A stretch of DNA of 64,000 nucleotides from B69-G16 sp964501905 (GTDB lineage: Archaea > Thermoproteota > Thermoprotei > Thermofilales > B69-G16). Of the stretch, positions 25,863-34,654 are shown one piece after another; position 1 is the stretch's first letter, and each line of letters opens with the position of its first letter. The DNA is taken from positions 1-64,000 of the forward strand of contig CAZCTW010000001.1 of the NCBI GenBank assembly GCA_964501905.1, in the 5' to 3' direction. Below the pieces are notes generated by a model, which saw only the letters and a list, made by a program, of their open reading frames with translations, had not been told where the DNA came from and made no database searches. The position numbers and the translations under genes are program-made.

Positions 25863-26384
25863 ATGCCGAGTATAACCTTAATTCATGACAACGCTTATTA
25901 CCTCTACGGCAGTTTTAGGCTTATGCCGTATAGGAGGAAGACCTGGCGGGAAAAATTGGAAAAGAGGATGGAGCCGAAGATCGTAGATGATCCCGGAGGG
26001 AGAGGAAAAATACTGGTTCCCACTCCGCTACTCGTAAATTCTCTAGTTAGGAAGATTCCGAGGGGGAAGCTTATCACGACTAAAACGTTGAGAGAGAAAC
26101 TGGCGAGGGATTTCGGCGTCGACCTAGCCTGTCCCCTCGCGACTGGATGGTTTATACGTATAGTAGCTGAGTGCGCCGAAGAGGAATTGAAGGAGGGGAA
26201 AAGCTTGGATAGCGTGGCCCCTTACTGGAGGATATTGAAGCCGGACGGCAGTTTAAACGAGAAATTCCCCGGCGGAGTTGAGCTACAAGCCGAGCGTTTA
26301 AAGAGTGAGGGGTTCAACGTCGTTAAACAAGGCAAGAAGTATAAAGTAGAAAACTATAAGGAATACCTCTGGAACTTCGCTTAA
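25863..26384 (+). CDS. Alkyltransferase-like protein (MGMT fold, Cys missing)
   Basis: This 173-residue protein has a C-terminal half matching the O6-methylguanine-DNA methyltransferase fold: VRKIPRGKLITTKTLREKLA, ACPLATGWFIRIVAE, then APYWRILKPDGSL and FPGGVELQAERLKSEGF. In active enzymes the motif is P-C-H-R; here it is P-Y-W-R, so the alkyl-accepting Cys is absent. It should bind but not repair damaged bases, like ATL proteins, or have another role. The first 50 residues are basic. It lies 31 bases after trmO on the same strand. Confidence 0.75.
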   Translation: MPSITLIHDNAYYLYGSFRLMPYRRKTWREKLEKRMEPKIVDDPGGRGKILVPTPLLVNSLVRKIPRGKLITTKTLREKLARDFGVDLACPLATGWFIRIVAECAEEELKEGKSLDSVAPYWRILKPDGSLNEKFPGGVELQAERLKSEGFNVVKQGKKYKVENYKEYLWNFA

Positions 26385-26527
26385 CTCACTAATGGCTTAA
26401 CGCCTGGGTCACATGTAAAGACTAAGTTGAGTCTTAACTTCCAACTCTTGATAGGAAATTGAGATTTTAGACTAACGGTTTAACAACTCTTGCAGATTTA
26501 TTTAACCTTTCAAGAGTATTAATTGGC

Positions 26528-27190
26528 GATGTCCATGTTCTCCCTAAGCGATAGAGCTAGCATGGAGGATCTCGTTCTCGGGCAACAGTTTTAGGCACGG
26601 GCGGTAGCGGCGATCCTAAAAGCGGTTTGAGTCTTTTAGTAGAAGCTTTAAAGTTTTCGCGGTAGGATAGACGGAGTCGGAGTCGGGGAGCTGGCCGAGG
26701 ATTCTATAATAGTAGCTTCATACTACGTTGGAACTATCGCGCTGACAGCTAGGGCTAGGAAGCTAGGCGGGGAGGGAGAAGCCCCGTAGAGGCTGTAGTA
26801 GAGGCGTTAAACGGGTGGAAAATATTTGAAGGCGTAGTTGAAAGGTACGTTTGGAGAAATGAAGGTGGTTTTCTCGTCGGAGAAGCTTTTCTGGAAGGCG
26901 TAGGCGAGTGGAGAGGCTGCAGGTTTAAGACTTGGATAAAAAATGAGTATATAATGGCTTAGAGGGATGGTAGACCGATAGCTATGCCGCCTGATTTGAT
27001 AGTGTTCCTGTTAGAAAACGGCGAACCCGTAACGAATAGTCAGTTAAAGGAAGGCGTAAAGGTTCACGTAGTCGTAGCCAGAGCTCCCGAGGTATGGAGG
27101 ACACGTAGAGGCTTAGAGCTTTTCGGACCTAAGCATTTTGGATTTAACTACGACTATGTACCCGTTGAAAAACTTGTCGAGAGCCGCTGA
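26528..27190 (+). pseudogene. DUF917 (hydantoinase-like) gene, decayed
   Basis: Pieces of a DUF917 protein occur in order across several frames. ATVLGTGGSGDPKSGLSLLV lies near 26583. DGVGVGELAEDSIIVASYYV lies near 26672 and ALNGWKIFEGVVERYVWRNE with GEAFLEGVGEWRG near 26806. After an in-frame TAG at 26960-26962 comes PPDLIVFLLENGEPVTNSQL and FGPKHFGFNYDYVPVE, ending at 27190. The whole is about 220 codons where the family has about 350, so it has frameshifts, a nonsense codon and internal deletion. The family includes thiohydantoin desulfurases. This gene is dead. Confidence 0.8.
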
Positions 27191-27313
27191 CACATCGTTT
27201 AATGAATTAAATGGAGGGGACTAAGGGTAAAGTTTGCAATGTCAAAGTAGAGTGGGGATATGTGAGGGGAATTATTTATTTTGGAGATTGCCGTTCAATA
27301 TTAGGGCGGGAGA

Positions 27314-27532
27314 TTGAATATTCCTTTGAATATTCCTCTATTTGAGCTATTAGCGTTTCTGATATTGGTGGCTATCGGCTTAGTTTTGATAATATTCGTG
27401 GTTAAACTGTTGATTGTGCTATTGCCGGCTTTTATCGTCGCCGCCATAGTCTACTTTATAACAAAGAACTTACTGTTGACCGGCGTGGCTTTCTTAGTGA
27501 TAGCCGCTATAGCTATACTGAAGAAGCTTTGA
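27314..27532 (+). CDS. Small two-span membrane protein
   Basis: This 72-residue protein starts at TTG 27314. Two hydrophobic helices (about residues 9-33 and 36-68) fill almost the whole length and it ends AILKKL. GGGCGGGAG just before the start may be the ribosome-binding site. No family is recognised. It lies 63 bases before the large surface-protein gene. Confidence 0.5.
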   Translation: MNIPLNIPLFELLAFLILVAIGLVLIIFVVKLLIVLLPAFIVAAIVYFITKNLLLTGVAFLVIAAIAILKKL

Positions 27533-27594
27533 AGTACAAGCGGTTGTCAAGAGCTAAAATTTAAAATTTCTTCATTTTAATCCATAATTTTGGT

Positions 27595-30285
27595 ATGGTA
27601 CTAGCTAGGAAAACGCCTTGGATAATTTGTGTATTAGCTCTACTTTCCTTAATTATACTCTGGGGGTACTCAGCGTTTTCCCTACCAGTAAAGACTTGGT
27701 CCGACGTTTGGAGGGCTACAAATGCCACTACAGCAGTTTACGGAGTGACGTACGGGGGTGAAAGCTTATACGCTGTTGGGATTGTATCTTATGGATCTGC
27801 CAGCAGCGACGTAATGGTTAGGAAGTATGACTTAAACGGAGAAATAGAATGGTCTAAGACTTACAACTTCTCTACTTATGACAAAGGCGTGGACGCCATC
27901 TACTATGCAGGTAGGTTGTTTATTGTCGGGTGGGGGGAAGGCGGGAATGGCGATAGGAACGCCCTAATACTATGTTTGGATGAAAACGGTAATGAGATAT
28001 GGTCGGAGTTCTGGGACTCCGGTAAGGGCGATGATCAAGGACGTGCTATAGCGGTTTACGGAGGATACGTCTACGTAGCTGTTCAAACATTAACGCTTAG
28101 CGGCGAAATTGAAGTATGGGTGCTTAAGTACGATTTAAACGGTAAAATGGTCAAGTTCTCGAGCGGTGCTGGTGAAGGCGACCTAGTCTTCGACCTACAT
28201 ACCTATAGAGATAAAGTGTATCTGGTTGGTTTAAACAATGAAGGTCCTATGCTGATGATTTACGATTTAGACTTAAACTTAGAGGCGGTAAAAGTTTTCA
28301 CTGATATAGGCTACCCTATTGCAAGATTCGATGGAATTGTAATCGTGGAGAAAAACGGCGAAGACTACATTTACATGCTGGGGGGAGATTTCGGGAAGCC
28401 TTTCAATGCTTATCTGGTAAAGCTAGATTCATCCTTTAAGATATTATGGGTTCTTAAAATCGAGAATTGCTACCCTACCGAACTTATATCGGATAACGGT
28501 TTTCTCGCCGTCACCGGCTACGAATACGATGAAGAGGAAAAGGAGAATTTCGTATTAGCTAAAGTGAGCCCCGAAGGTGAACTGGTGTACAGGCTTGAAT
28601 GGGGCGGCGACGGCGTGGATACTATCTACGATGTGGTATCCTACAGAGGAAAGTTGTACGTAGCCGGAATATCAGATTCCTATACCGACCAGTTCTGCGG
28701 CGTAGTTTGGTGTTGGAGCACGGAGCACGCTCTTACGGTTAATCTTCCCTCAGACGAGCTGAGCTGGGTCGTTTTCCGTGGAGAATCTATTCTTGGCGGG
28801 GGGAGAGGCTCTGGCAGCATTAACCTCTCAGAGTCCGTGTATACAGTTGTCGTGGATAAGGAGGTTGAAAAAGATGGAGAGAAGTGGGTTTTCTACAGGT
28901 GGAGTGATGGAGTAGAAGGCAACTCTAGAGAAGTGCAGCTCTTCGACAACGTAGCTTTAACCGCGTTATATAGGAAGATGTATAGGATAGAGGTTGTTAG
29001 CAGGTATGGAACAGCTATAGGCTCAGACTGGTATGAAGTGGGGAGCTTGGCGGTTATCTACGTCCCGTCTACTCACGTGATGCTCGAAGATAATAGGATA
29101 GCAGTGTTTAAAGGATGGAAGAGAGAAAACGAATTCATATCGGCTAAACCCATTCTAGTCGTAGAGGTGAATGATTCTGCAACGTATACGGCTATCTGGG
29201 AGGTAGAAAAGGTACTCGGCAAGACGTATACGGTCTCCATATCTTCTCCCTACGGCGTCGTCTCGGGAGCGGGGGTATACGGAGAAGGAAGTATAGCTGA
29301 GATGGAGGTCTTCCCGACGATAATCGATTATGGTAACGGGACTAGGCGTGTTTTTAAAGGATGGCTTAGAGATGGGGAGTTGGTATCACGCGATTCGAGA
29401 TATTCTTTTGAAGTATTAGAGGATGTAAGCTTGGAAGCTCTGTGGGAGATTCAGTATTTAGTAGAAGTTTACAGCGTTTATGGAAAAGTGGAGGGAGGAG
29501 GATGGTATAATAAGGGAAGTAGAGCCGTAGTATCGGTTAGTCCATCCGAGGTAGAAGTAAATGGGGAATTGTTAGCGTTTGAGGGATGGTATTTGGGAGA
29601 AAGGCTCGTATCTAGCCAACCTACGTACGGTTTTATAGTAGAAAAACCGGCAAATCTTACCGCGAAGTGGCTTTCTAGGGGGAAAGCCAAGTGTAGAGTT
29701 GTGCTGGTGAGCGAGTACGGCTTTATCTCGGGGGATGGAATATATCCTAAAGGCGCTGTAGCAGTAATATCTGTCCATCCTACAATATATAAAGAAAGTG
29801 AAAAAATACGCTACGTATTCGCTGGGTGGTTTTACGAAAACGGAACTCTCGCTTCTGAGAAACCCTCTTTTAGAATTCGGGTAAATAGCGATGTAAAGCT
29901 CTTCGCCGGGTGGATTCCGGAGTATAGGGTCGAGGTGTACAGTGGGTATGGAGAAGTAAAGGGCGCGGGTTGGTATAAGGCCGGCGCTGAGACACTTATA
30001 GAAGTTAGCCCTACTAGAGTGGAAAAAGATGGGGTTGAGTATGTTTTTAAGGAATGGAGAGATGAAGTAGGAAGAATTGTGTCTAGTTCTCCGAGTTTTA
30101 TTTACCGCGTAGAGAGACCAGCGAGGTTTATAGCCGTGTGGGAGAAGAAAGAGGGGCCTTCACGGGTTGACGTTACGACTACTATATTGCTAATTTTGGT
30201 GGTAGCGGTTATCGTGCTTTTCCTCTTTGAGAGGCAAAAGGCGGCTAAGACGGCGAAGAGGAGGAAAAAGAAGAAGCGGCGCTAG
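27595..30285 (+). CDS. Surface protein: beta-propeller-like head, InlB-type repeats, anchor
   Basis: This 896-residue protein has a signal segment (residues 5-27). A propeller-like region follows (about 30-370) with repeated blade strands such as YDLNGEIEWSKTY, CLDENGNEIWSEFW and YDLNGKMVKF. A bridging domain leads to five tandem repeats of about 78 residues (463-852; DNA 28981-30150). Each repeat has the pattern Y-x-V-x-V-x-S-x-Y-G ... G-x-G-x-Y ... F-x-G-W ... S ... A-x-W, as in InlB B-repeat/Flg_new domains. A transmembrane helix (about 862-880) and a strongly basic tail (KRRKKKKRR) end it. It is probably exported and anchored at the cell surface, perhaps for binding or cell contact. It stands alone. 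Confidence 0.75.
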   Translation: MVLARKTPWIICVLALLSLIILWGYSAFSLPVKTWSDVWRATNATTAVYGVTYGGESLYAVGIVSYGSASSDVMVRKYDLNGEIEWSKTYNFSTYDKGVDAIYYAGRLFIVGWGEGGNGDRNALILCLDENGNEIWSEFWDSGKGDDQGRAIAVYGGYVYVAVQTLTLSGEIEVWVLKYDLNGKMVKFSSGAGEGDLVFDLHTYRDKVYLVGLNNEGPMLMIYDLDLNLEAVKVFTDIGYPIARFDGIVIVEKNGEDYIYMLGGDFGKPFNAYLVKLDSSFKILWVLKIENCYPTELISDNGFLAVTGYEYDEEEKENFVLAKVSPEGELVYRLEWGGDGVDTIYDVVSYRGKLYVAGISDSYTDQFCGVVWCWSTEHALTVNLPSDELSWVVFRGESILGGGRGSGSINLSESVYTVVVDKEVEKDGEKWVFYRWSDGVEGNSREVQLFDNVALTALYRKMYRIEVVSRYGTAIGSDWYEVGSLAVIYVPSTHVMLEDNRIAVFKGWKRENEFISAKPILVVEVNDSATYTAIWEVEKVLGKTYTVSISSPYGVVSGAGVYGEGSIAEMEVFPTIIDYGNGTRRVFKGWLRDGELVSRDSRYSFEVLEDVSLEALWEIQYLVEVYSVYGKVEGGGWYNKGSRAVVSVSPSEVEVNGELLAFEGWYLGERLVSSQPTYGFIVEKPANLTAKWLSRGKAKCRVVLVSEYGFISGDGIYPKGAVAVISVHPTIYKESEKIRYVFAGWFYENGTLASEKPSFRIRVNSDVKLFAGWIPEYRVEVYSGYGEVKGAGWYKAGAETLIEVSPTRVEKDGVEYVFKEWRDEVGRIVSSSPSFIYRVERPARFIAVWEKKEGPSRVDVTTTILLILVVAVIVLFLFERQKAAKTAKRRKKKKRR
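28981..30150 (+). repeat. Five in-gene protein repeats of about 78 residues
   Basis: Repeat starts, by residue of the host protein, are about 463, 545, 621, 700 and 777. Conserved points are the Y-G turn, a G-x-W/V/I-Y, the strand ending in F-x-G/E-W and the closing A-x/G-W. A sixth, more divergent unit may precede them (residues about 380-462). The copies have diverged at DNA level, so this is an old expansion. Confidence 0.7.
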
Positions 30286-30325
30286 AATCTCGTCGTTTAC
30301 AACACTATTCGAGTTGTACTTGTTC

Positions 30326-31309
30326 TTAACTCCTCGTTAGAGCTTGCTTCTCTACGTGAGCTTCTAAGACGTCTATGCATAGGCTTAAGAAACGGCTAGC
30401 TGAAAGTATCATCGCGTCGGGCTCGTAGAGTTGTTGTTCAAAGCTTAGGAAAAAGCTCGTGTATAGGTTGCTCACGGCTTTTACTGCTTCCCCGCTATTT
30501 TCCTTGAAGACTTTTACGGCCCACTCGAAGCTTTTCTCTAGGTGGTTTAGAATTTCCAGTATTTTGTTTCCGTCGAGCGTGTTGCTTTTAGATAGGAGGT
30601 AGCGAGTAGCAGAGACCAAAGTATCTCCCATTTCTTCCAGGCATTTGCCGTAGGTTTTGTAGGGTAGAACTAGGACTGGTTCTTCGAGCCCCATGCTTAA
30701 AGAGATTCTCTTCCCCTTAATGGCTACTACGGCTTGTCTACCTAGGAAGAAGTAGAATTTGTCTAGTTCGTTATCGCGTTCTATAATGCTTTCTAAAATC
30801 TTAGCGTTTCTCTCGAGGACTCCCTTCTTTAGGTCGTGGAGCATAGAGCGGACGATGTTCTCCATTCTCTCTAATGTCCGCTTAATGGGTATTTGGGATT
30901 CGTCTATTATGACCTGTAGTATCATTTCGCTTGCTGTTTCCTCGACTATTTCGAGTCCGCTGAGCCTCAGCAACACCCTCCTAACTTCACTCCTCAACTT
31001 CTCGCTTAGATAAGGTTCTTGACGAATTCTTATAGTATCGTAGCCGGCTTCGTAGTAGGCTATTAAAAGCCTCTCGATGCTCCCGACTTCTTCCAGTTTT
31101 ACTTCGAGAGTTGCAAGGCTCTCTCTAGAAACAGGTTTCTCCTCCAGAGAGAACGGCGATACTTTAATAGAGCCGTCGTCGAGAAGTTTTAAGAAAACTT
31201 TGCTACCCTTTCCTAGCTTATTTTTAACAACCCATCTGTGCGGTAGGGAGATTATAAAAGTGGATTTCCCCGTTTTCTGAATAGACCTTACGTAAATATT
31301 CCCACTCAT
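30326..31309 (-). CDS. PhoU-like regulator with N-terminal AbrB domain
   Basis: This 327-residue protein begins with an AbrB-like hairpin (VRSIQKTGKSTFIISLPHRW...GSKVFLKLLDDGSIKVSPF, residues about 5-58). Two PhoU-type three-helix bundles follow (about 120-220 and 225-320; e.g. MENIVRSMLHDLKKGVLERN, EILNHLEKSFEWAVKVFKEN). This architecture is common in archaea and is thought to regulate phosphate uptake or other transporters. No pst genes are adjacent. An inverted repeat at 31331-31350 lies just upstream and suggests autoregulation by its own AbrB domain. Confidence 0.85.
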   Translation of the reverse strand: MSGNIYVRSIQKTGKSTFIISLPHRWVVKNKLGKGSKVFLKLLDDGSIKVSPFSLEEKPVSRESLATLEVKLEEVGSIERLLIAYYEAGYDTIRIRQEPYLSEKLRSEVRRVLLRLSGLEIVEETASEMILQVIIDESQIPIKRTLERMENIVRSMLHDLKKGVLERNAKILESIIERDNELDKFYFFLGRQAVVAIKGKRISLSMGLEEPVLVLPYKTYGKCLEEMGDTLVSATRYLLSKSNTLDGNKILEILNHLEKSFEWAVKVFKENSGEAVKAVSNLYTSFFLSFEQQLYEPDAMILSASRFLSLCIDVLEAHVEKQALTRS

Positions 31310-31330
31310 ATTCTCCCTTAAATCTCGATA

Positions 31331-31350
31331 TATACAATATTATTTGTATA
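31331..31350. promoter_or_regulatory. Inverted repeat upstream of the PhoU-like gene
   Basis: TATACAA, TATTAT, TTGTATA is a perfect 7-bp inverted repeat 22 bases upstream of the minus-strand start, overlapping the probable TATA region. A 13-base part of it recurs in the guaB promoter at 32408-32420. Confidence 0.4.
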
Positions 31351-31408
31351 TTTTCTATTTATCGAACACTCCAGCATTTAACTAGAATCCGACAAATCCA
31401 GCGAACCT

Positions 31409-32275
31409 TTACTCCTCAGGGCGTTTATAGGTTAGCGTCGTTAGTATGCCAGCTATTATGATTAAAGCTCCTCCTATCGCGGTGTTTGATGTCGGTATTT
31501 GATTTAGGAATATCCGCGCTAGAAGTACGGCGAATACCGGATCTAGGTATGATAGTATAGAAGCTACGGACATGGGTATGTTCTTGAGGGCGTCGTACCA
31601 TAGCTTCAACGCCAGCGCTGTATGGACTACGCCGACCGTGAACAGGATGACGAGCTTAGTCATATCTATGGAGTAACCGGCGAGAAAGGCGAAGGGGGCG
31701 AGGATAAACAGCGATATAGTACACTGGTAGAGAACCATAATTTCCGGTTGTGTGCGGTTTGTCGCCAGTTTGCTCACCGCCGCTAGAATTCCATATGAAA
31801 AACCGGCTAGCAGACCGAAAAGCAATCCTATAGGGTTTCCAGTTGAAAGGCCTTCTGAAAGAATGAGAAAAATTCCTGTCATGGTCATCGCTACCGGTAT
31901 GGCTATCCACTTTGGTTGTTTCTCTTTTACTATAAACGGCGCCAGTAATATCGCTATGACTGGACCAGTGTAATATAATAGCGACGCGTTGGCAACCGTG
32001 GTTAGCGCAACGGCGTAGAAGAAGAATATCCAGTTTAACGTTAAGAATACTCCGGACACGAATACTGTCCCGATATTCTCCTCAATTTTCAGTGAATGCA
32101 GGCCCCTTTCGAATACAATGGTTAATGCCATGAAGGACGCCGCTACGAGCACTCTGTAGAATACGAATACGGGCGAGGGCAGTTTGCTCCATATAGCGAA
32201 GAGAGGAACCGAGCCCCATATTAGAGTGGTTAACATCATTTCGAAAACTCCTTTGATGTAGTTTCTGCCGTTCAC
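31409..32275 (-). CDS. EamA-family (DMT) transporter
   Basis: This 288-residue protein has ten hydrophobic helices in two EamA repeats. The first starts MMLTTLIWGSVPLFAIWSKL with the typical W-G-x-x-F/P motif. The second is marked by GFSYGILAAVSKLAT. A hallmark near the end of repeat 2 is SILSYLDPVFAVLLARIFLN (P-V-F-A-x-L-L-x-x-x-F). The C-terminus is a short charged tail. Family members export amino acids, nucleosides or related metabolites; the substrate is unknown. It diverges from the gua operon. Confidence 0.85.
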   Translation of the reverse strand: MNGRNYIKGVFEMMLTTLIWGSVPLFAIWSKLPSPVFVFYRVLVAASFMALTIVFERGLHSLKIEENIGTVFVSGVFLTLNWIFFFYAVALTTVANASLLYYTGPVIAILLAPFIVKEKQPKWIAIPVAMTMTGIFLILSEGLSTGNPIGLLFGLLAGFSYGILAAVSKLATNRTQPEIMVLYQCTISLFILAPFAFLAGYSIDMTKLVILFTVGVVHTALALKLWYDALKNIPMSVASILSYLDPVFAVLLARIFLNQIPTSNTAIGGALIIIAGILTTLTYKRPEE

Positions 32276-32395
32276 GCCAGTTTTATTCTACGTAAAAATA
32301 TATAAATTGTAGCTAGCCGCTTTTGAACAAAATTAACCTAGTTATTTACTACAGGGGAGCTATACCCCATAGCGTAGCGGCTTACTAATCTATTG

Positions 32396-32420
32396 GTATA
32401 TTTTCTATATACAATATTAT
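32396..32420 (+). promoter_or_regulatory. gua operon promoter with motifs shared with the PhoU-like gene
   Basis: GTATATTTTCTAT (32396-32408) and TATACAATATTAT (32408-32420) both recur exactly, in swapped order, at 31346-31358 and 31331-31343. A TATA-like CTATATAC follows at 32428-32435, about 45-52 bases before the guaB ATG. Confidence 0.4.
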
Positions 32421-32479
32421 ATCAATCTATATACCGTTTTTACAGAAAAAATTATCGTCCTAGGTAGAATATACTCTAC

Positions 32480-33550
32480 ATGGGCAGTCGAGAAAAATAT
32501 CATAGCAAACTAGTAGATGCTCCCTTGGGATTATCGTTCGACGACGTTTTACTAATACCTCAATACTCCGATGTCCGATTGGAGGAGATAGACGTATCGA
32601 CGCGTATCACGCGCAGGTTAAAGCTTAAAATACCGATAATAAGCTCTCCCATGGATACAGTAACCAGCTTCGATATGGTCTTGGCCTTAGGCAGGCTAGG
32701 TGGCCTCGGCGTATTGCCGAGGAACATGGATATGGAGGAAGTGTTGAGGACTATCCGCGCCGCGCGTGAAGAGAAACTACCAGTAGCCGTAGCCGTTGGA
32801 CCTTTTGATGACGAGAGAGCTTCTCGAGCCGTGGAAGAAGGGGCGGATATGATTGTACTCGATACAGCTCACGGACATAGCCGGAACGTAGTAGAAGCTG
32901 TAAAAAGGTTGAAGAGGGAGCACGGGGCCGATTTAATGGCTGGCAACGTGGCTACCCCGGAGGGGGCTGAAGCTCTGATAGAAGCGGGCGCCGATTCTTT
33001 AAGAGTTGGAATAGGCCCTGGCCATGCCTGTACGACTAGGGAAGTAGCTGGAGTTGGAGTACCTCAGTTGACGGCTATAGCCTGGGTTGCAGATGTAGCG
33101 TCCGAATATGGAGTTAGCGTGATCGCCGACGGGGGAATTGAAAAACCGGCGGATATAGTTAAGGCTTTAGCAGTGGGCGCCGACGCCGTTATGCTGGGAT
33201 ACCTCTTGGCCGGGACCGACGAGTCTCCTGGAGAGGTTTTAACGATTTCGGGTAGGGTGTACAAAAAATACCGCGGAATGGGGTCTAGGGGGGCTTTGGC
33301 TTCCGGTTCCGTAAGGTATGGGGAGTTTAAGAAAGTTCCTGAAGGCGTAGAGGGGTACGTGAAGTATAGGGGGGCTCTACGCGAGGTCTTGGAATATCTA
33401 GTAGGTGGTTTGAAGCAGGGAATGGGTTATTTAGGCGCGAGGAGTATCGAGGAGCTCCGGGCTAAGGCTAGGTTTGTGAGAGTTACCCCGAGTGGCGCTG
33501 GCGAGAGTAAGCCTAGAGGAATTCTTCTGGCTGAGGAGCCATGGCTGTAG
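32480..33550 (+). CDS. guaB: IMP dehydrogenase, CBS-less form
   Basis: This 356-residue enzyme oxidises IMP to XMP with NAD+, the first step from IMP to GMP. Motifs: GLSFDDVLLIPQYS, SSPMDTVT, and the catalytic loop GIGPGHACTTR with Cys184. GDGGIE-like IADGGIEKPADIVKALAVGA, the GMGSRGAL helix and the PEGVEGYVKYRG flap are also present. The usual pair of CBS domains, inserted after LGGLGVLPRNM in typical enzymes, is missing, so the chain is about 130 residues short. Close GMP reductases exist, but the flap and the operon with guaA favour IMPDH. The stop overlaps the next gene by 10 bases. Confidence 0.85.
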   Translation: MGSREKYHSKLVDAPLGLSFDDVLLIPQYSDVRLEEIDVSTRITRRLKLKIPIISSPMDTVTSFDMVLALGRLGGLGVLPRNMDMEEVLRTIRAAREEKLPVAVAVGPFDDERASRAVEEGADMIVLDTAHGHSRNVVEAVKRLKREHGADLMAGNVATPEGAEALIEAGADSLRVGIGPGHACTTREVAGVGVPQLTAIAWVADVASEYGVSVIADGGIEKPADIVKALAVGADAVMLGYLLAGTDESPGEVLTISGRVYKKYRGMGSRGALASGSVRYGEFKKVPEGVEGYVKYRGALREVLEYLVGGLKQGMGYLGARSIEELRAKARFVRVTPSGAGESKPRGILLAEEPWL

Positions 33551-34650
33551 TAGAGGTAGACGAGCTGTATACTCCCTCGGGTTTAGTCGAGAATGCCAGG
33601 CTTACCCTGCCCGGCTTAGAGGAGGATCTCTATTTTAAGAGCGGGGTATACCCGGGTTTTTCTGACTGCCACGCTCATCCTCATGTTGTAGACGCAGGGC
33701 TAAGTGGCGGGCCTTGGAGGAACTATGTGGAGTGGATGTTCGAGAGGAGGCTTAAAGTGAATGAGAGAGCTTTAAGGGAGGATTTAAACGCCTGCACTAA
33801 GCTCTCCAAGCTAACCTTAATGCTCTCCCTCCTTCAAGGAGCTACGCTCGTCGCCCTCACCGGCAACTTTAAGGCTAATCTCCGGGCCGTCGCCGAGCTC
33901 GGGAAAAAGCCTAGAGTAGTAGCGACTCCTACGATAATCGATAAGAGGGGTTGGGACCCCTTAGAGCGGGTACTGCCTCTACTCAGCTACGTGGAGGCGC
34001 TAGACTCGGGCGAGACTTTTAAGCTAGGGCTTTTCTGCCATTCTCTAAAATTTACCCGTAGAGGAGAAGTTGTCAAGTGCTATAGACTAGCCGAGAATAA
34101 CGGGCTCGTCTTCGCTCTACACTTAAGCGAGGGAGTTAAGGAATTAGGTGAGCTAGCTAAATTACTGAAGCTTCCGGGAAGGGCTAGAGTAGTGGGAGTC
34201 CACTGCATTGAAGATGAAGACTACAAGTCAGCGGGAGTAAACGTCATTCAGTGCATATCGTCGAACCTCGCGCTTTATGGCAGAACTCAAAAGAGGCTAG
34301 ATCTGGTAGATTGTTTGGGGAGCGATTGGCCGCTGATATTCGGCGGGTTACTTGGCGAGATCAAGAAAGCCTTACTGGTCTATGGCGAGAATAGGTTTGA
34401 GGAGGTTTTGAGAAAAGCCAGCGTAAACGGGTATAGCATCTACGGCGTTAGCCGCCGAGGCGACTACGCCTTTTTCGACGTTGGACTAGAAAAAGCCCTA
34501 CGGCTAGAGATTAAGCCGTCCTATGTCTTCGTTCAGGGGAAAGTTGCCGTGGCCGAGGGCAAGCTAGACGGCTTAAGCTACGGCGACGTCTGGAGGATTA
34601 TTGAGGAGTATAGAGAGGTACTCTTTGAAAAGTATCCGCCTGAGGGTTGA
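33541..34650 (+). CDS. Amidohydrolase-superfamily protein between guaB and guaA
   Basis: This 369-residue protein has an N-terminal strand region, then PGFSDCHAHPHVVDAG with the H-x-H metal motif (His44/His46). Later come FALHLSEG, VGVHC and CLGSDWPLIFGG (Asp), which fit the third and fourth His and the last Asp of the superfamily. The C-terminal beta part (DYAFFDVGLEKALRLEIKPS) closes the composite site as in deaminases and dihydroorotase-type enzymes. It overlaps guaB by 10 bases and ends 4 bases before guaA, so it is co-transcribed and probably acts in purine metabolism, e.g. as a purine deaminase. The substrate is unassigned. Confidence 0.7.
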   Translation: MAVVEVDELYTPSGLVENARLTLPGLEEDLYFKSGVYPGFSDCHAHPHVVDAGLSGGPWRNYVEWMFERRLKVNERALREDLNACTKLSKLTLMLSLLQGATLVALTGNFKANLRAVAELGKKPRVVATPTIIDKRGWDPLERVLPLLSYVEALDSGETFKLGLFCHSLKFTRRGEVVKCYRLAENNGLVFALHLSEGVKELGELAKLLKLPGRARVVGVHCIEDEDYKSAGVNVIQCISSNLALYGRTQKRLDLVDCLGSDWPLIFGGLLGEIKKALLVYGENRFEEVLRKASVNGYSIYGVSRRGDYAFFDVGLEKALRLEIKPSYVFVQGKVAVAEGKLDGLSYGDVWRIIEEYREVLFEKYPPEG

Positions 34651-34654
34651 GAAC

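Noticed and set aside
34601..34654. ATG 34601 as guaA start
   Set aside because: It would give a 50-base overlap and a non-conserved N-terminus; GTG 34655 starts directly at the conserved amidotransferase strand.
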